This document shows, piece by piece, positions 50,536-58,657 of a DNA stretch of 64,000 nt. This DNA comes from Microbacterium luteolum (GTDB lineage Bacteria; Actinomycetota; Actinomycetes; Actinomycetales; Microbacteriaceae), in NCBI RefSeq assembly GCF_039533965.1, contig NZ_BAAAUN010000001.1:3632950-3696949 (forward strand), in the 5' to 3' direction. Position 1 is the stretch's first letter; the number at the start of each line of letters is the position of its first letter. The position numbers and the translations under genes are program-made. Under the pieces are notes generated by a model. It did not search any database and had not been told where the DNA came from. It saw only the letters and a program-made list of their open reading frames with translations.

Positions 50536-51252
50536 ATGAACGACAACGCAATCGAAGTCCGAGGACTCACGAAGAGGTACGGCCAGCGGGTCGCAGTGGA
50601 GGAGCTGTCGTTCGTCGTACCGCGCGGGTCGATCGTCGGCCTGCTGGGGCCGAACGGCGCCGGCAAGTCGACCACGCTGCGGACGATCGTCGGCCTGCTC
50701 AAGCCGACGATCGGCGACAGTCTGATCGACGGCGCGCCCTTCGCCGCACTCGAGAACCCCGCAGCGCACGTCGGTGTCCACATGGACGGGTTCGGTTTCG
50801 AAGCAGGCATCACGGCGCGCCGGCATCTGGAGATCACCCGGCTCGCGGCGGGCGTTCCTCGGAGCCGAGTCGATGCGGTGCTGGAGGAGGTGGGACTGGC
50901 CGCGGATGCCCGTCGTCGCGTGAAGACGTTCTCGACGGGGATGGCGCAGCGCCTCGGTCTGGCCGCCGCTCTCATCGGTTCGCCTCGAACACTCGTCCTG
51001 GACGAGCCGGCGAACGGGCTGGACCCCGACGGCATCCGCTGGCTGCGCAGATTCCTGCGCGGCTATGCCGAGCGCGGCGGCACCGTGCTGATCTCCAGCC
51101 ATCAGCTCGCCGAGCTGGAACAGGTCGTGGATGAGGTCGTCGTCATCAAGCGGCGTGCGCTCTTCGCCGGGCGACTGGAAGATCTCGTCACGAACGAATC
51201 CGACTCGCTGGAGAGCAAGTACTTCGATCTCGTCGAAGGAGTGTCGGCATGA
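50536..51252 (+). CDS. ABC transporter ATP-binding protein (peptide export/immunity)
   Basis: 238 residues. Walker A GPNGAGKST (~38-46), signature FSTGMAQRLGLA, Walker B TLVLDEPANGLDPDG, H-loop ISSHQLAE. This is the DRA/CcmA-type class used by ABC-2 exporters and lantibiotic immunity systems. It starts 12 nt after the protease stop and overlaps the next permease by four bases, so it powers the following two membrane proteins. Likely role: export of the mature peptides and producer self-protection. Confidence 0.88.
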   Translation: MNDNAIEVRGLTKRYGQRVAVEELSFVVPRGSIVGLLGPNGAGKSTTLRTIVGLLKPTIGDSLIDGAPFAALENPAAHVGVHMDGFGFEAGITARRHLEITRLAAGVPRSRVDAVLEEVGLAADARRRVKTFSTGMAQRLGLAAALIGSPRTLVLDEPANGLDPDGIRWLRRFLRGYAERGGTVLISSHQLAELEQVVDEVVVIKRRALFAGRLEDLVTNESDSLESKYFDLVEGVSA

Positions 51253-51977
51253 GAGGTGTGATCCAGAGCGAGGTCCTGCGCTCCCTGAGCGGGCTCTCCA
51301 TCCTGGCCGTCTATTTCGTCGCGCTCCTCATCCCGGCGTTCGTTCTCTTCTCCGACGGTTCGCGCTTGGCTCTCGCCGGGCTCGACTCCGGCGCGGCCAC
51401 CGTTCGACTTCTGGAGCCGCTCGCCTGGTCCGGGATCTCCGCGGCGTTCGTGGGTGCGTACGGGGTCACACGTGAGTACTACTACGGCTCGATCGAAAGG
51501 ACGCTCACCGGAGTCGGCTTCGGTCGCGCCTTCTCGGGAAAGCTGGTGGCGGGTGCCGCCATCGCCATCGTGTTGTCCGTGGGCATCTTCGTGATCTGGA
51601 CAGCAGGCGTCTCGCTCATCCTGGCCCAGAACGGGTTGGGGCTCGCTCTCACACAGGATGCGTGGCGCGTGTATACGGGTGGTCTGGCCGGTGCGATTCT
51701 CGGCGCACTCATCGGAGGAGCTGTCGGCTGGATCACCCGGAACTACTACGTCACCGCCGCCATCGTCCTGGTCTTCCCGATGGCGGTGGAGTTCGCATTG
51801 CTGCGCACAGCACCCGAGGTGGCGAGGTTCTCGCCGGGGATGGCCATCGCCGCCTTGAGTGTCCCGGGATATCAGGACCGCCTGCTCGAGTTCCTCCCGG
51901 CCCTCAGCGTCGGCGTTGCGTGGGCCGCCGCGCTGGTCGCGATCGCGTGGGTCCGTGGCCGCAGGAGGGTGGGGTGA
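51249..51977 (+). CDS. ABC-2-type transporter permease 1
   Basis: 242 residues with six hydrophobic segments and no other motif. The N-terminus MRGVIQSEVLRSLSGLSILAV, the membrane layout and the segment TREYYYGSIERTLTGVGFGRAFSGKLV resemble ABC-2 permeases of the bacteriocin-immunity type. The ATG lies in the ATPase stop (ATGA), and its own stop overlaps the next gene by four bases (GTGA). Confidence 0.82.
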   Translation: MRGVIQSEVLRSLSGLSILAVYFVALLIPAFVLFSDGSRLALAGLDSGAATVRLLEPLAWSGISAAFVGAYGVTREYYYGSIERTLTGVGFGRAFSGKLVAGAAIAIVLSVGIFVIWTAGVSLILAQNGLGLALTQDAWRVYTGGLAGAILGALIGGAVGWITRNYYVTAAIVLVFPMAVEFALLRTAPEVARFSPGMAIAALSVPGYQDRLLEFLPALSVGVAWAAALVAIAWVRGRRRVG

Positions 51978-52708
51978 TCGGCCAGGCTCTTCGAGCGCAC
52001 GTGCGCACGTTCGCGGGCGACATCGTTCTGCTCTGGGTGGTGGTGGCGGCGTTCGCGGTCTCTCTCTCCTTGGCGACCAGCATCCCGCCGGAACTCGCCG
52101 AGGCGCCGGCCAACGTCCGGACAGCGCTCGCCGCGCCATTCACCGCCGTGCTCGCGACGTACGGCGCAGTCCTCGCGTCCGTCTACGGTTCTTTCCGCTA
52201 CACCCTCGATCGGCGCGACGGTGTGGTGGCCCAGCGTCTGATGCTGCAGCCCCGGTGGGTGACTCTCCTCGTCAGGGCGCCCGCTTCCGCCGTCGGTGGG
52301 GCGGTCGTGGCGCTTGCGGCGCTCGTCGGCGGTCACGCGGTGCTGACCTTCGCGATCGGCGGCATAGCGCTGGACTGGACAGCGGTCGGATCCACGCTCG
52401 CGCTCGGCGCCATCGCAGGGCTCTGGGGGATGGGGCTCGGAATCGTCGTCCAGGTCCATCTCGTCGCGCTCTTCGCTGCATCGATGTCGATGGGTGCTGC
52501 ACTTCTGGTCGCGATCCTCTGGAAGGTCGGGGCCGTCTATCTGCCCCTTCTCGCGATGCTCGAGGCCCTTCGGTTCGACGTCACTGCAGTGGGGATCTTG
52601 CCGGGAGAGAGTCTCGATGGCTCCACGGCCGTCCTGGTGACGGCCGGGTGGGTGACGGCGGCCCTCCTGGCAGGGGGACTCTCGTTCATGAACCGTGACG
52701 TGAGATAA
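51974..52708 (+). CDS. ABC-2-type transporter permease 2
   Basis: 244 residues from GTG 51974 with GCAGGAGGGTG upstream. Six hydrophobic segments (e.g. IVLLWVVVAAFAVSLSLA, TAVLATYGAVLASVYGSF) and a cytoplasmic loop RYTLDRRDGVVAQRLMLQ after the second one, parallel to the loop in permease 1. The two permeases probably pair as a heterodimer with the upstream ATPase. Last gene of the cluster; codon use returns to core type in the next gene. Confidence 0.82.
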   Translation: MIGQALRAHVRTFAGDIVLLWVVVAAFAVSLSLATSIPPELAEAPANVRTALAAPFTAVLATYGAVLASVYGSFRYTLDRRDGVVAQRLMLQPRWVTLLVRAPASAVGGAVVALAALVGGHAVLTFAIGGIALDWTAVGSTLALGAIAGLWGMGLGIVVQVHLVALFAASMSMGAALLVAILWKVGAVYLPLLAMLEALRFDVTAVGILPGESLDGSTAVLVTAGWVTAALLAGGLSFMNRDVR

Positions 52709-52767
52709 CGCAGCCGCGCAGCGTCCCGGGGTTCGGACCGGCCGGGGACACGACGTAGGATCCCTAG

Positions 52768-53658
52768 GTGGCAACCCCGAAGATCGTCCTGTTCTACGCT
52801 TTCACGCCGCTCGCCGACCCCGAGGCCATCCGCCTCTGGCAGCGCGACCTCGGCGAGGCGCTCGGCCTACGCGGGCGGGTGCTCATCTCGAAGGACGGCG
52901 TGAACGGCACCCTAGGGGGCGACGTCCGGGCGCTGAAGAAGTGGTCGCGCTCCTTCCGCTCCTACGCGCCGTTCGCGGACGCCGACATCAAGTGGAGCGA
53001 GGGGACGGGCCTGGATGCCGAGGGTCGAAGCCTCGACTTCCCGAAGCTCAGCGTCAAGGTGCGCGATGAGATCGTGTCCTTCGGCGCCCCGGGTGAGCTG
53101 AAGGTCGACGAGCACGGCGTGGTCGGCGGTGGGACGCGACTCACTCCCGAGGCGCTTCATGAGCTGATCGACGAGCGCGGCGACGATGTGGTCTTCTTCG
53201 ACGGACGCAACGCCCTCGAGGCGCAGATCGGAAGGTTCCGCGGCGCGGTCGTGCCCGACACCGAGACCACGAGGGATTTCGTGCAGCTGCTCGACTCGGG
53301 AGCGTACGACGACCTGAAGGGCAAGCCTGTGGTCACGTACTGCACGGGGGGCATCCGCTGCGAAGTGCTCTCCAGCCTCATGACCGCGCGTGGCTTCGGC
53401 GAGGTCTATCAGCTCGAAGGCGGGATCGTCCGGTACGGAGAGCAGTACGGCGACGACGGCCTGTGGGAGGGATCCCTCTATGTGTTCGACAAGCGCGGCT
53501 CCGTCGACTTCTCCGACCATGCCCAGGTGGTCGGCGAGTGCGTCGGCTGCGGCGCCGCGACCAAGCGCACGGCCAACTGCCCCGACCTCTCCTGTCGCGC
53601 CCAGTTCGTCGTCTGCGCCGACTGCGAGTCCGTGCCCTGCGCCGCGCACGCGGCCTGA
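52768..53658 (+). CDS. trhO: tRNA uridine(34) hydroxylase TrhO (rhodanese-related)
   Basis: 296 residues. An N-terminal acylphosphatase-like domain ([26 protein letters not shown]) is followed by a rhodanese domain with Cys192 in [11 protein letters not shown]. The C-terminal tail is Cys-rich ([19 protein letters not shown], then CADCESVPC), probably zinc-binding. TrhO hydroxylates U34 of certain tRNAs to 5-hydroxyuridine. The family is widely annotated as rhodanese-related sulfurtransferase. GTG start at 52768. Convergent with the transglutaminase gene, 7 nt apart. Confidence 0.9.
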   Translation: MATPKIVLFYAFTPLADPEAIRLWQRDLGEALGLRGRVLISKDGVNGTLGGDVRALKKWSRSFRSYAPFADADIKWSEGTGLDAEGRSLDFPKLSVKVRDEIVSFGAPGELKVDEHGVVGGGTRLTPEALHELIDERGDDVVFFDGRNALEAQIGRFRGAVVPDTETTRDFVQLLDSGAYDDLKGKPVVTYCTGGIRCEVLSSLMTARGFGEVYQLEGGIVRYGEQYGDDGLWEGSLYVFDKRGSVDFSDHAQVVGECVGCGAATKRTANCPDLSCRAQFVVCADCESVPCAAHAA

Positions 53659-53665
53659 GCGGCGC

Positions 53666-55930
53666 TCAGATCGCGGCGGCCGTCGTGCTTCTCGTGGCGA
53701 ACAGCGAACGCGGCAGGAGCTTCGCGCGCAGTTGCGTGGGGCGATCGACGGTGCCGTGCAGGCGCCTCAGCGCGATACGCAATGGCTCTGCGAGATCGAT
53801 CGGCTCCGAGCCGGCGCGGGCGTAGTTCGCTCGTTCGACGGCATCCGTCAGCGCGTTCATCGTCGCAGCGTCCACGTCTCGCTCTTTGATGAGTGCTGCC
53901 GCACGCATCCTCGGCGTGTCCGCATCCGATGCCGGAAGCTGGAGGTCGATCAGGGTGTCGCGAAGTTCCGCCCACACGGCCGCCGAATCGCCGGAACGCG
54001 CTCGCCGCAGGCGCATCCAGCGCTCCACGCGGCGGATCAGAGCGGGGAGGAGCAGCAGCACGATCGCGCCCAGAGCCGTGAGCACCACGGGCATCGGGTC
54101 GAGGCGGCGCAGCTCTCCGCCGGTGCCCGCACCTTCTGCCTCGTCGCCGCGCTCGATATCCGGGCCCGCGGACTCCTCGGCCTGCGGAGCCGTCGTCGGG
54201 GCCGGAGCCGCAGGTCCGCCGGTCCCTGCGCCGTCGGCGGCACCCGCGCGGAAGGCGGTCGGCACGCCGAGCGAGGCGGTGGGCTCGAACGGGACCCACC
54301 CCACACCCGGGAACAGCACCTCCGGCCAGGAATGCAGCTGATCGCTCGAGACCGAGAACACGGACTCGTCGCCGCGCTTCTCATCGGTCAGCGATCCGGG
54401 GAGGTAGCCGACGACGATGCGCGTCTGCATCCCGAGGCTCTCCGCCATCAGCGCGAACGCTCCGGCGAAGTGCACGCAGTAGCCCGATCGTTCTTCGAGG
54501 AACTGGGCGACTGCCTCTGCCCCGGTCCCGTCGAACCCCTCTTCCACCGGCGTCTCCAGCGAGTAGATGAACTCGGAGCGGAACCAGGTCTGCAGGGCGA
54601 CGAGACGGTCGTAGTCGGTTCCGGCCTCCGCGGTGACATCGTTCGCGAGGGTGGCGATGATCTCCGGCAGCTCCACCGGTTCCGCGTCGGGGTCGACCAC
54701 GGGCTCCGCAGCGTCGAGGGCGCGGATCTGCTCGAGGGTCGGGATCACCCGCGTCGATGCGACGGTGTAGTCGTTGCCCGCGGCATCCGCGCTTCGGGAG
54801 ACGAGCGTGCGGTTGTCGACGGCCACGCGCCACGAACCGGTGAGCCCCTGAACGTCGGTCGCCGGGTAGGGCACGGGCAGCCAGGAGCTCGACATGCGCA
54901 GGATGCGGATCGAGGTCGTCTGCTCCTCGGTCGCCACGTCGGGACTCCACTCGGGGCCGCCGAAGCCCTCCTCCTGCGACTGCACGTCGCCCCGATCGGG
55001 CTGCCATACCCGGCCGTCGAAGCGCGACAGGGTGGTCAGGCGCAGGTACGGTGCGATCTCGCCCTTCGCTGCGACGGTGAGCACCTCGACCGGGTTCGGC
55101 TGACGAAGGTCGTCTCCGAGCCGCAGGGACGCATCGACCGTGACGCCGACGCCGGTTCCCGCGAGGTTCGCGGTCACCGGGAGCGCGGGGGCGATCGCGA
55201 CGGTCACAGCCAGGGCCGCGGCGCCGACGGCCACGGCGATCGTCGTGGAGGACCGGCGCGGGGAGAGCGGATGCCGCCGTGCGGTGAACCGGAACAGGAT
55301 GAGGACGAGCACGCCGAGCATCACGAACCAGACGACGTGCGGTTCGCCCATCGTGACGATCATCGGGATCGCGCCGACGACTCCGGTCAGCAGGGCCGCG
55401 ATCACGACGGAGCGGTGCGCCACGAGGTGATCGAGGAGGATCGCGATGACCGCGAACCCCGATCCCATGGCCGCCGCGAGTCCCGGCGAGGCGTCGAGCG
55501 GTGCGGTGCCGAAGACGATCTGCTCCCAGGCGGCGGCGCCGAGGGCGCCGAAGACGGTCAGCGTCGTGGATGTCGGGAAGATGCCGAGGAACGCGGTGTC
55601 GCCGGCGACGAGCTGCGTGACCACGGCGACGGCGACCACGAGCTGCACCACGAACGTCGTGACGTCGCAGAGCCACGGGGTCTGCCGCCGCAGGAGGTGG
55701 CGCATCAACATGCCGGTGGCCGCCGTGATGACCACGACGATGACGACGGTGATCGACCAGGCTCCCGGATCGATGACCGAGGTGAACGGCCACATCGCGA
55801 CGAACGATGCCGCCGCGGCCAGCGCGCCGGGCGCGACGACGCCGAACGGCTCCTCGTGCTCGCGGTGCCAGCGCGGCGGCGTCTGCGGCTGCGCGGTCGG
55901 CGTGCTCGGCGCGCGCTCAGCCCGGAACAT
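53666..55930 (-). CDS. TgpA-like transglutaminase/DUF3488 membrane protein
   Basis: 754 residues. The N-terminal ~230 residues have six to seven membrane segments. A large exterior domain follows, with a transglutaminase-like core: catalytic Cys in RSGYCVHFAGAFALMAESLG, GMQTRIVVGYLPGS and the His in HSWPEVLFPGVGWVPFEPT. A further membrane segment (VVLTALGAIVLLLLPAL) and a cytoplasmic tail end the protein. The class is found with MoxR and DUF58 genes and is thought to act in envelope maturation. It overlaps the DUF58 stop by 14 nt and is third in its operon. Confidence 0.87.
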   Translation of the reverse strand: MFRAERAPSTPTAQPQTPPRWHREHEEPFGVVAPGALAAAASFVAMWPFTSVIDPGAWSITVVIVVVITAATGMLMRHLLRRQTPWLCDVTTFVVQLVVAVAVVTQLVAGDTAFLGIFPTSTTLTVFGALGAAAWEQIVFGTAPLDASPGLAAAMGSGFAVIAILLDHLVAHRSVVIAALLTGVVGAIPMIVTMGEPHVVWFVMLGVLVLILFRFTARRHPLSPRRSSTTIAVAVGAAALAVTVAIAPALPVTANLAGTGVGVTVDASLRLGDDLRQPNPVEVLTVAAKGEIAPYLRLTTLSRFDGRVWQPDRGDVQSQEEGFGGPEWSPDVATEEQTTSIRILRMSSSWLPVPYPATDVQGLTGSWRVAVDNRTLVSRSADAAGNDYTVASTRVIPTLEQIRALDAAEPVVDPDAEPVELPEIIATLANDVTAEAGTDYDRLVALQTWFRSEFIYSLETPVEEGFDGTGAEAVAQFLEERSGYCVHFAGAFALMAESLGMQTRIVVGYLPGSLTDEKRGDESVFSVSSDQLHSWPEVLFPGVGWVPFEPTASLGVPTAFRAGAADGAGTGGPAAPAPTTAPQAEESAGPDIERGDEAEGAGTGGELRRLDPMPVVLTALGAIVLLLLPALIRRVERWMRLRRARSGDSAAVWAELRDTLIDLQLPASDADTPRMRAAALIKERDVDAATMNALTDAVERANYARAGSEPIDLAEPLRIALRRLHGTVDRPTQLRAKLLPRSLFATRSTTAAAI

Positions 55931-57107
55931 CGCCGACCCCGATCCGCGCGGAGACCGCGTCCTCCCAGGCCTCGGCGACGTCCGGCCCCAGCGGCGCCAC
56001 GGTCCAGCCGTGCTGAGCGGCCGCTTCGGCGGCGCCGTCGAGCAGCTCGGTGCTGAACAGCATCGGCGCGGCCGCGCCGGACGGGCGCAGCAGCGCCGCG
56101 TCCTCCTCGTCCAGGCGGCCCGTGATGTACACCAGCGGACCCGGCGGCGTTCCGCCGATGAGGGTCGCGAGATCTCGGCTGTCGCCGCGCGGGGCGACCA
56201 TGGCGAGCGCCACGAGCAGCCCGTCGCGATCGTCTTCGTGGCCGCGCAACGTGCCGAGGAGGGTGCCGGCGCTGTCGATCACGTCGACGCTGTAGCCCTC
56301 GGACGACAGGTGGACGGCCGTCGAGGCGCACAACGACACCGCGGCTTCGAAGGCGGGGTCGGCGTGCGCGCCCGGGGTGTCCCAGCGACGGCCGCTGCGA
56401 TCGATCACGACCACGGCATCCGGGCTGGACTCCTCTTCTTCCTGACGCACCATCAGCTGCCCGCGATGCGCGGTCGCCCGCCAATGGATGCGGCGCATGG
56501 AGTCGCCGGGGATGTAGCCGCGCGGTGAGAGGTTGTCGCTGCCCTGACCGAGCCGGCTCGACGAGGTGTGCGCGGTGCCGCCGGCAGCGCCTACCCGCAC
56601 GGCCAGAGGGGCGAGCGTGAAGATCTCGGGCACGACCGTGATGCTCCGCGTGTCGCCGAACGACTGCTCGCGCTGGGCCAGGCCGAAGGGGTCGACGGTG
56701 CGCAGCATCAGCGGTCCGAGCGGCCACACGCCACGGCGGACCCCGGTGATCAGGTAGCTGAGCTGTCCCGTCTCCGGCGGATATTCCCCGCCGGAATCGC
56801 CGGTGACCGCATCGGGGAGCTCGTCTCGCCAGAGTCCGTGCGGGACCCGCAGTGCGCGCAGAGTGAATCGCACGGTCACCCGCGACGCCTCCGAGACCGT
56901 GAGCAGGTCGGTGGAGATGCGCCGCGTGACGGTGCCGGAGCGCCGCGGCACACGGACGGCGATGACCGAGAACAGCGTCAGCAGCGCCAACAGGAGGCCG
57001 AGGTAGAGGAGGATGCGGGCGCCGACGAGGTTGGCCGCGATCATGCACCCGAGCGCTGCGACGAGCGCGCCCGTGCCCCGTGCGGTGAGGGTTCTGCGGC
57101 GGCGCAT
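55917..57107 (-). CDS. DUF58 / vWA-like protein of the MoxR operon
   Basis: 396 residues. Two N-terminal membrane segments (~10-50), then a beta-rich region, and the DUF58 signature SPRGYIPGDSMRRIHWRATAHRGQLMVRQ near 205, followed by a vWA-like fold with AVVVIDRSG (MIDAS-type start). These proteins are assembled with MoxR ATPases and a membrane transglutaminase-like partner. It lies 12 nt downstream of moxR and overlaps the transglutaminase gene. Confidence 0.86.
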   Translation of the reverse strand: MRRRRTLTARGTGALVAALGCMIAANLVGARILLYLGLLLALLTLFSVIAVRVPRRSGTVTRRISTDLLTVSEASRVTVRFTLRALRVPHGLWRDELPDAVTGDSGGEYPPETGQLSYLITGVRRGVWPLGPLMLRTVDPFGLAQREQSFGDTRSITVVPEIFTLAPLAVRVGAAGGTAHTSSSRLGQGSDNLSPRGYIPGDSMRRIHWRATAHRGQLMVRQEEEESSPDAVVVIDRSGRRWDTPGAHADPAFEAAVSLCASTAVHLSSEGYSVDVIDSAGTLLGTLRGHEDDRDGLLVALAMVAPRGDSRDLATLIGGTPPGPLVYITGRLDEEDAALLRPSGAAAPMLFSTELLDGAAEAAAQHGWTVAPLGPDVAEAWEDAVSARIGVGDVPG

Positions 57108-57119
57108 CGGGGGTCCCGG

Positions 57120-58109
57120 TCAGGTGCGCGTCGCGACGGGGACGCGCACCCGTTCCACGATCTGGGTGAGGGCGGCCTCGACGGGCTGGGCGCCGGCGCG
57201 ATGCGCACCGCGTGCGGGGAGCAGCCGATGGGCGAGCACCGGGATCAGCAGAGCGGTGATGTCGTCCGGGATCACGAAGTCGCGCCCGTCGAGGGCCGCC
57301 CACACCTTCGCCGATCGGACGAGCTGCAGCGTGGCGCGGGGGCTCGCGCCGAGGTGGAGATTCGGATCGGAGCGCGTGGCCTGGGCGAGTGCCACCGCGT
57401 ACTCCTCGAGGGCCGGGGCGACGTGCACCGATCGAGCCCAGGCGATCAGCTGCGAGATCGACGCCGCGTTCGCCACGGGCGACACCGCGGCCAGAGGATT
57501 CACGACATCACGCTGGCGGAGCATGAGGGCTTCCGCGGCGGCATCCGGATATCCCATCGAGATGCGCATCATGAATCTGTCCCGCTGGGCCTCCGGCAGA
57601 GCGTACGTGCCCTCCATCTCCAGAGGGTTCTGCGTGGCGACGACGAGGAACGGCTTCGGGAGGGGGTGGGTGGCGCCGTCGACCGTGACCTGTCCCTCCT
57701 CCATCGCCTCGAGCAGGGCGGACTGCGTCTTGGGGGAGGAGCGGTTGATCTCGTCGGCGATCACGATGTGCGCGAAGATCGCGCCGCGCTTGAACTCGAA
57801 CTCCCGGTCGACCGGGTTGTAGACCGAGACGCCAGTCACATCACCGGGAAGCAGATCGGGGGTGAACTGGATGCGCCGCACCGTCGCGTCGACGCTCGCG
57901 GCGAGGGCGCGAGCCAGCATGGTCTTGCCGACCCCGGGGACGTCCTCGATGAGGAGGTGGCCCTCCGCCAGCAGACAGACGAGGGCGCTGCGCACCGCGT
58001 CCGGCTTCCCGTCGATCACCTGGCCGATCGACGAGAGGATCGCCGAGGTCTGCACGGCGAACGCGTCGGCGTCGATCATCGCCGGGATCCGGGGGGAGTT
58101 GTCTGGCAT
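57120..58109 (-). CDS. MoxR-family AAA+ ATPase
   Basis: 329 residues. Walker A is EDVPGVGKT (GVGKT at 59-63), Walker B HIVIADEINRSSPKTQSALLEAMEEGQVT near 112, sensor-1 FLVVATQNPLEMEGTYALPEAQRDRFM, and a C-terminal lid domain (ASPRATLQLVRSAKVWAALDGR). It is a chaperone-like ATPase acting on the DUF58/vWA partner. ATG at 58109 with GAGAGGGAACGC upstream. First gene of the minus-strand operon, divergent from the SRP RNA gene. Confidence 0.92.
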   Translation of the reverse strand: MPDNSPRIPAMIDADAFAVQTSAILSSIGQVIDGKPDAVRSALVCLLAEGHLLIEDVPGVGKTMLARALAASVDATVRRIQFTPDLLPGDVTGVSVYNPVDREFEFKRGAIFAHIVIADEINRSSPKTQSALLEAMEEGQVTVDGATHPLPKPFLVVATQNPLEMEGTYALPEAQRDRFMMRISMGYPDAAAEALMLRQRDVVNPLAAVSPVANAASISQLIAWARSVHVAPALEEYAVALAQATRSDPNLHLGASPRATLQLVRSAKVWAALDGRDFVIPDDITALLIPVLAHRLLPARGAHRAGAQPVEAALTQIVERVRVPVATRT

Positions 58110-58243
58110 GCGTTCCCTCTCGCGTTGGCGCCTCGGTGCGCGTTACTCGATCGTAACCCTGTACGGTCGACGGCGCTCTGGCAGGTTCCCCTGAGGATGC
58201 GGGCGCGGGCGCCCCTCGATTCGAGGGACCGTGCGTGTCGGGT

Positions 58244-58249
58244 TAGGAT
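58244..58249 (+). promoter_or_regulatory. -10 element of the SRP RNA gene
   Basis: TAGGAT placed seven bases before the first paired nucleotides of the SRP RNA; no strong -35 is visible. Confidence 0.5.
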
Positions 58250-58256
58250 AGATCTC

Positions 58257-58343
58257 GGCTCTCCGCGTGGCGGCATCCAGGCCAATTCCCCCAGGGCGGA
58301 AACGCAGCAAGGGTAACCGGGCTCTGCTGGGTGCGCGGAGGGT
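58257..58343 (+). ncRNA. ffs: signal recognition particle RNA, 4.5S type
   Basis: About 87 nt folding into one long rod: CTCCGCG (58261-58267) pairs with CGCGGAG (58334-58340). The apical SRP54-binding domain reads CCCCCAGGGCGGAAACGCAG then CAAGGGTAA, with the GGAA tetraloop-type tip and the symmetric AGCA/CAGG internal loops. It binds Ffh for co-translational membrane targeting. The T-rich stretch ATTTTCTTTG after the 3' end is a likely termination site. Ends are approximate within a few bases. Confidence 0.92.
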
Positions 58344-58528
58344 CATTTTCTTTGCCCTCGGGCGGGTCTCTGCGATGTGCGTCCCTGCGTCCGCGGCATC
58401 TTCCCCTGATGCCGAAATCGTGGAGGCGCCGGATGCCGCGGGTCTCTGAGTTCGTCGACGAGCCGTGTCTGTGCTGTCGCGGCTTCGGCGGTGGTCGTCT
58501 GCTCGGGCGGAGACGGGTGTCGTGTCTG

Positions 58529-58565
58529 TCGGTCGTTGAGCGAGCGGAGCGAGACGAGACGAAGA
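58529..58565. repeat. dispersed CGGTCGTTGAGCGA repeat
   Basis: CGGTCGTTGAGCGA (58529-58542) is identical to the ends of the element at 2478-2558 and continues GCGGAGCGAGACGAGACGA. It lies in the 313-nt gap between the SRP RNA and the HNH gene. The rest of that gap has only an AT-rich patch near 58575-58620. Confidence 0.7.
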
Positions 58566-58577
58566 CTCTGGAACTGC

Positions 58578-58606
58578 ATTCTGATAGACCGGAAAAGTAT
58601 TCTGAT
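58578..58606 (+). promoter_or_regulatory. paired direct repeats upstream of the HNH gene
   Basis: ATTCTGAT occurs at 58578-58585 and again at 58599-58606, 21 bp apart (two helical turns), in the only AT-rich segment before the HNH start at 58658. Probably promoter or activator/repressor half-sites. Confidence 0.4.
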
Positions 58607-58657
58607 CAGGGTCTTTTAGGAGTCCGAATGTCGGTGGCCCCAGGTTGACTGGGGGTT

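Noticed and set aside
53390..56056. Plus-strand open frame of 888 codons
   Set aside because: Antisense to the TgpA-like gene, whose transglutaminase and membrane motifs are convincing.
58344..58657. Small open frame of 105 codons between SRP RNA and the HNH gene
   Set aside because: It overlaps the SRP RNA 3' end and a dispersed repeat, has no ribosome site and no coding-like composition.
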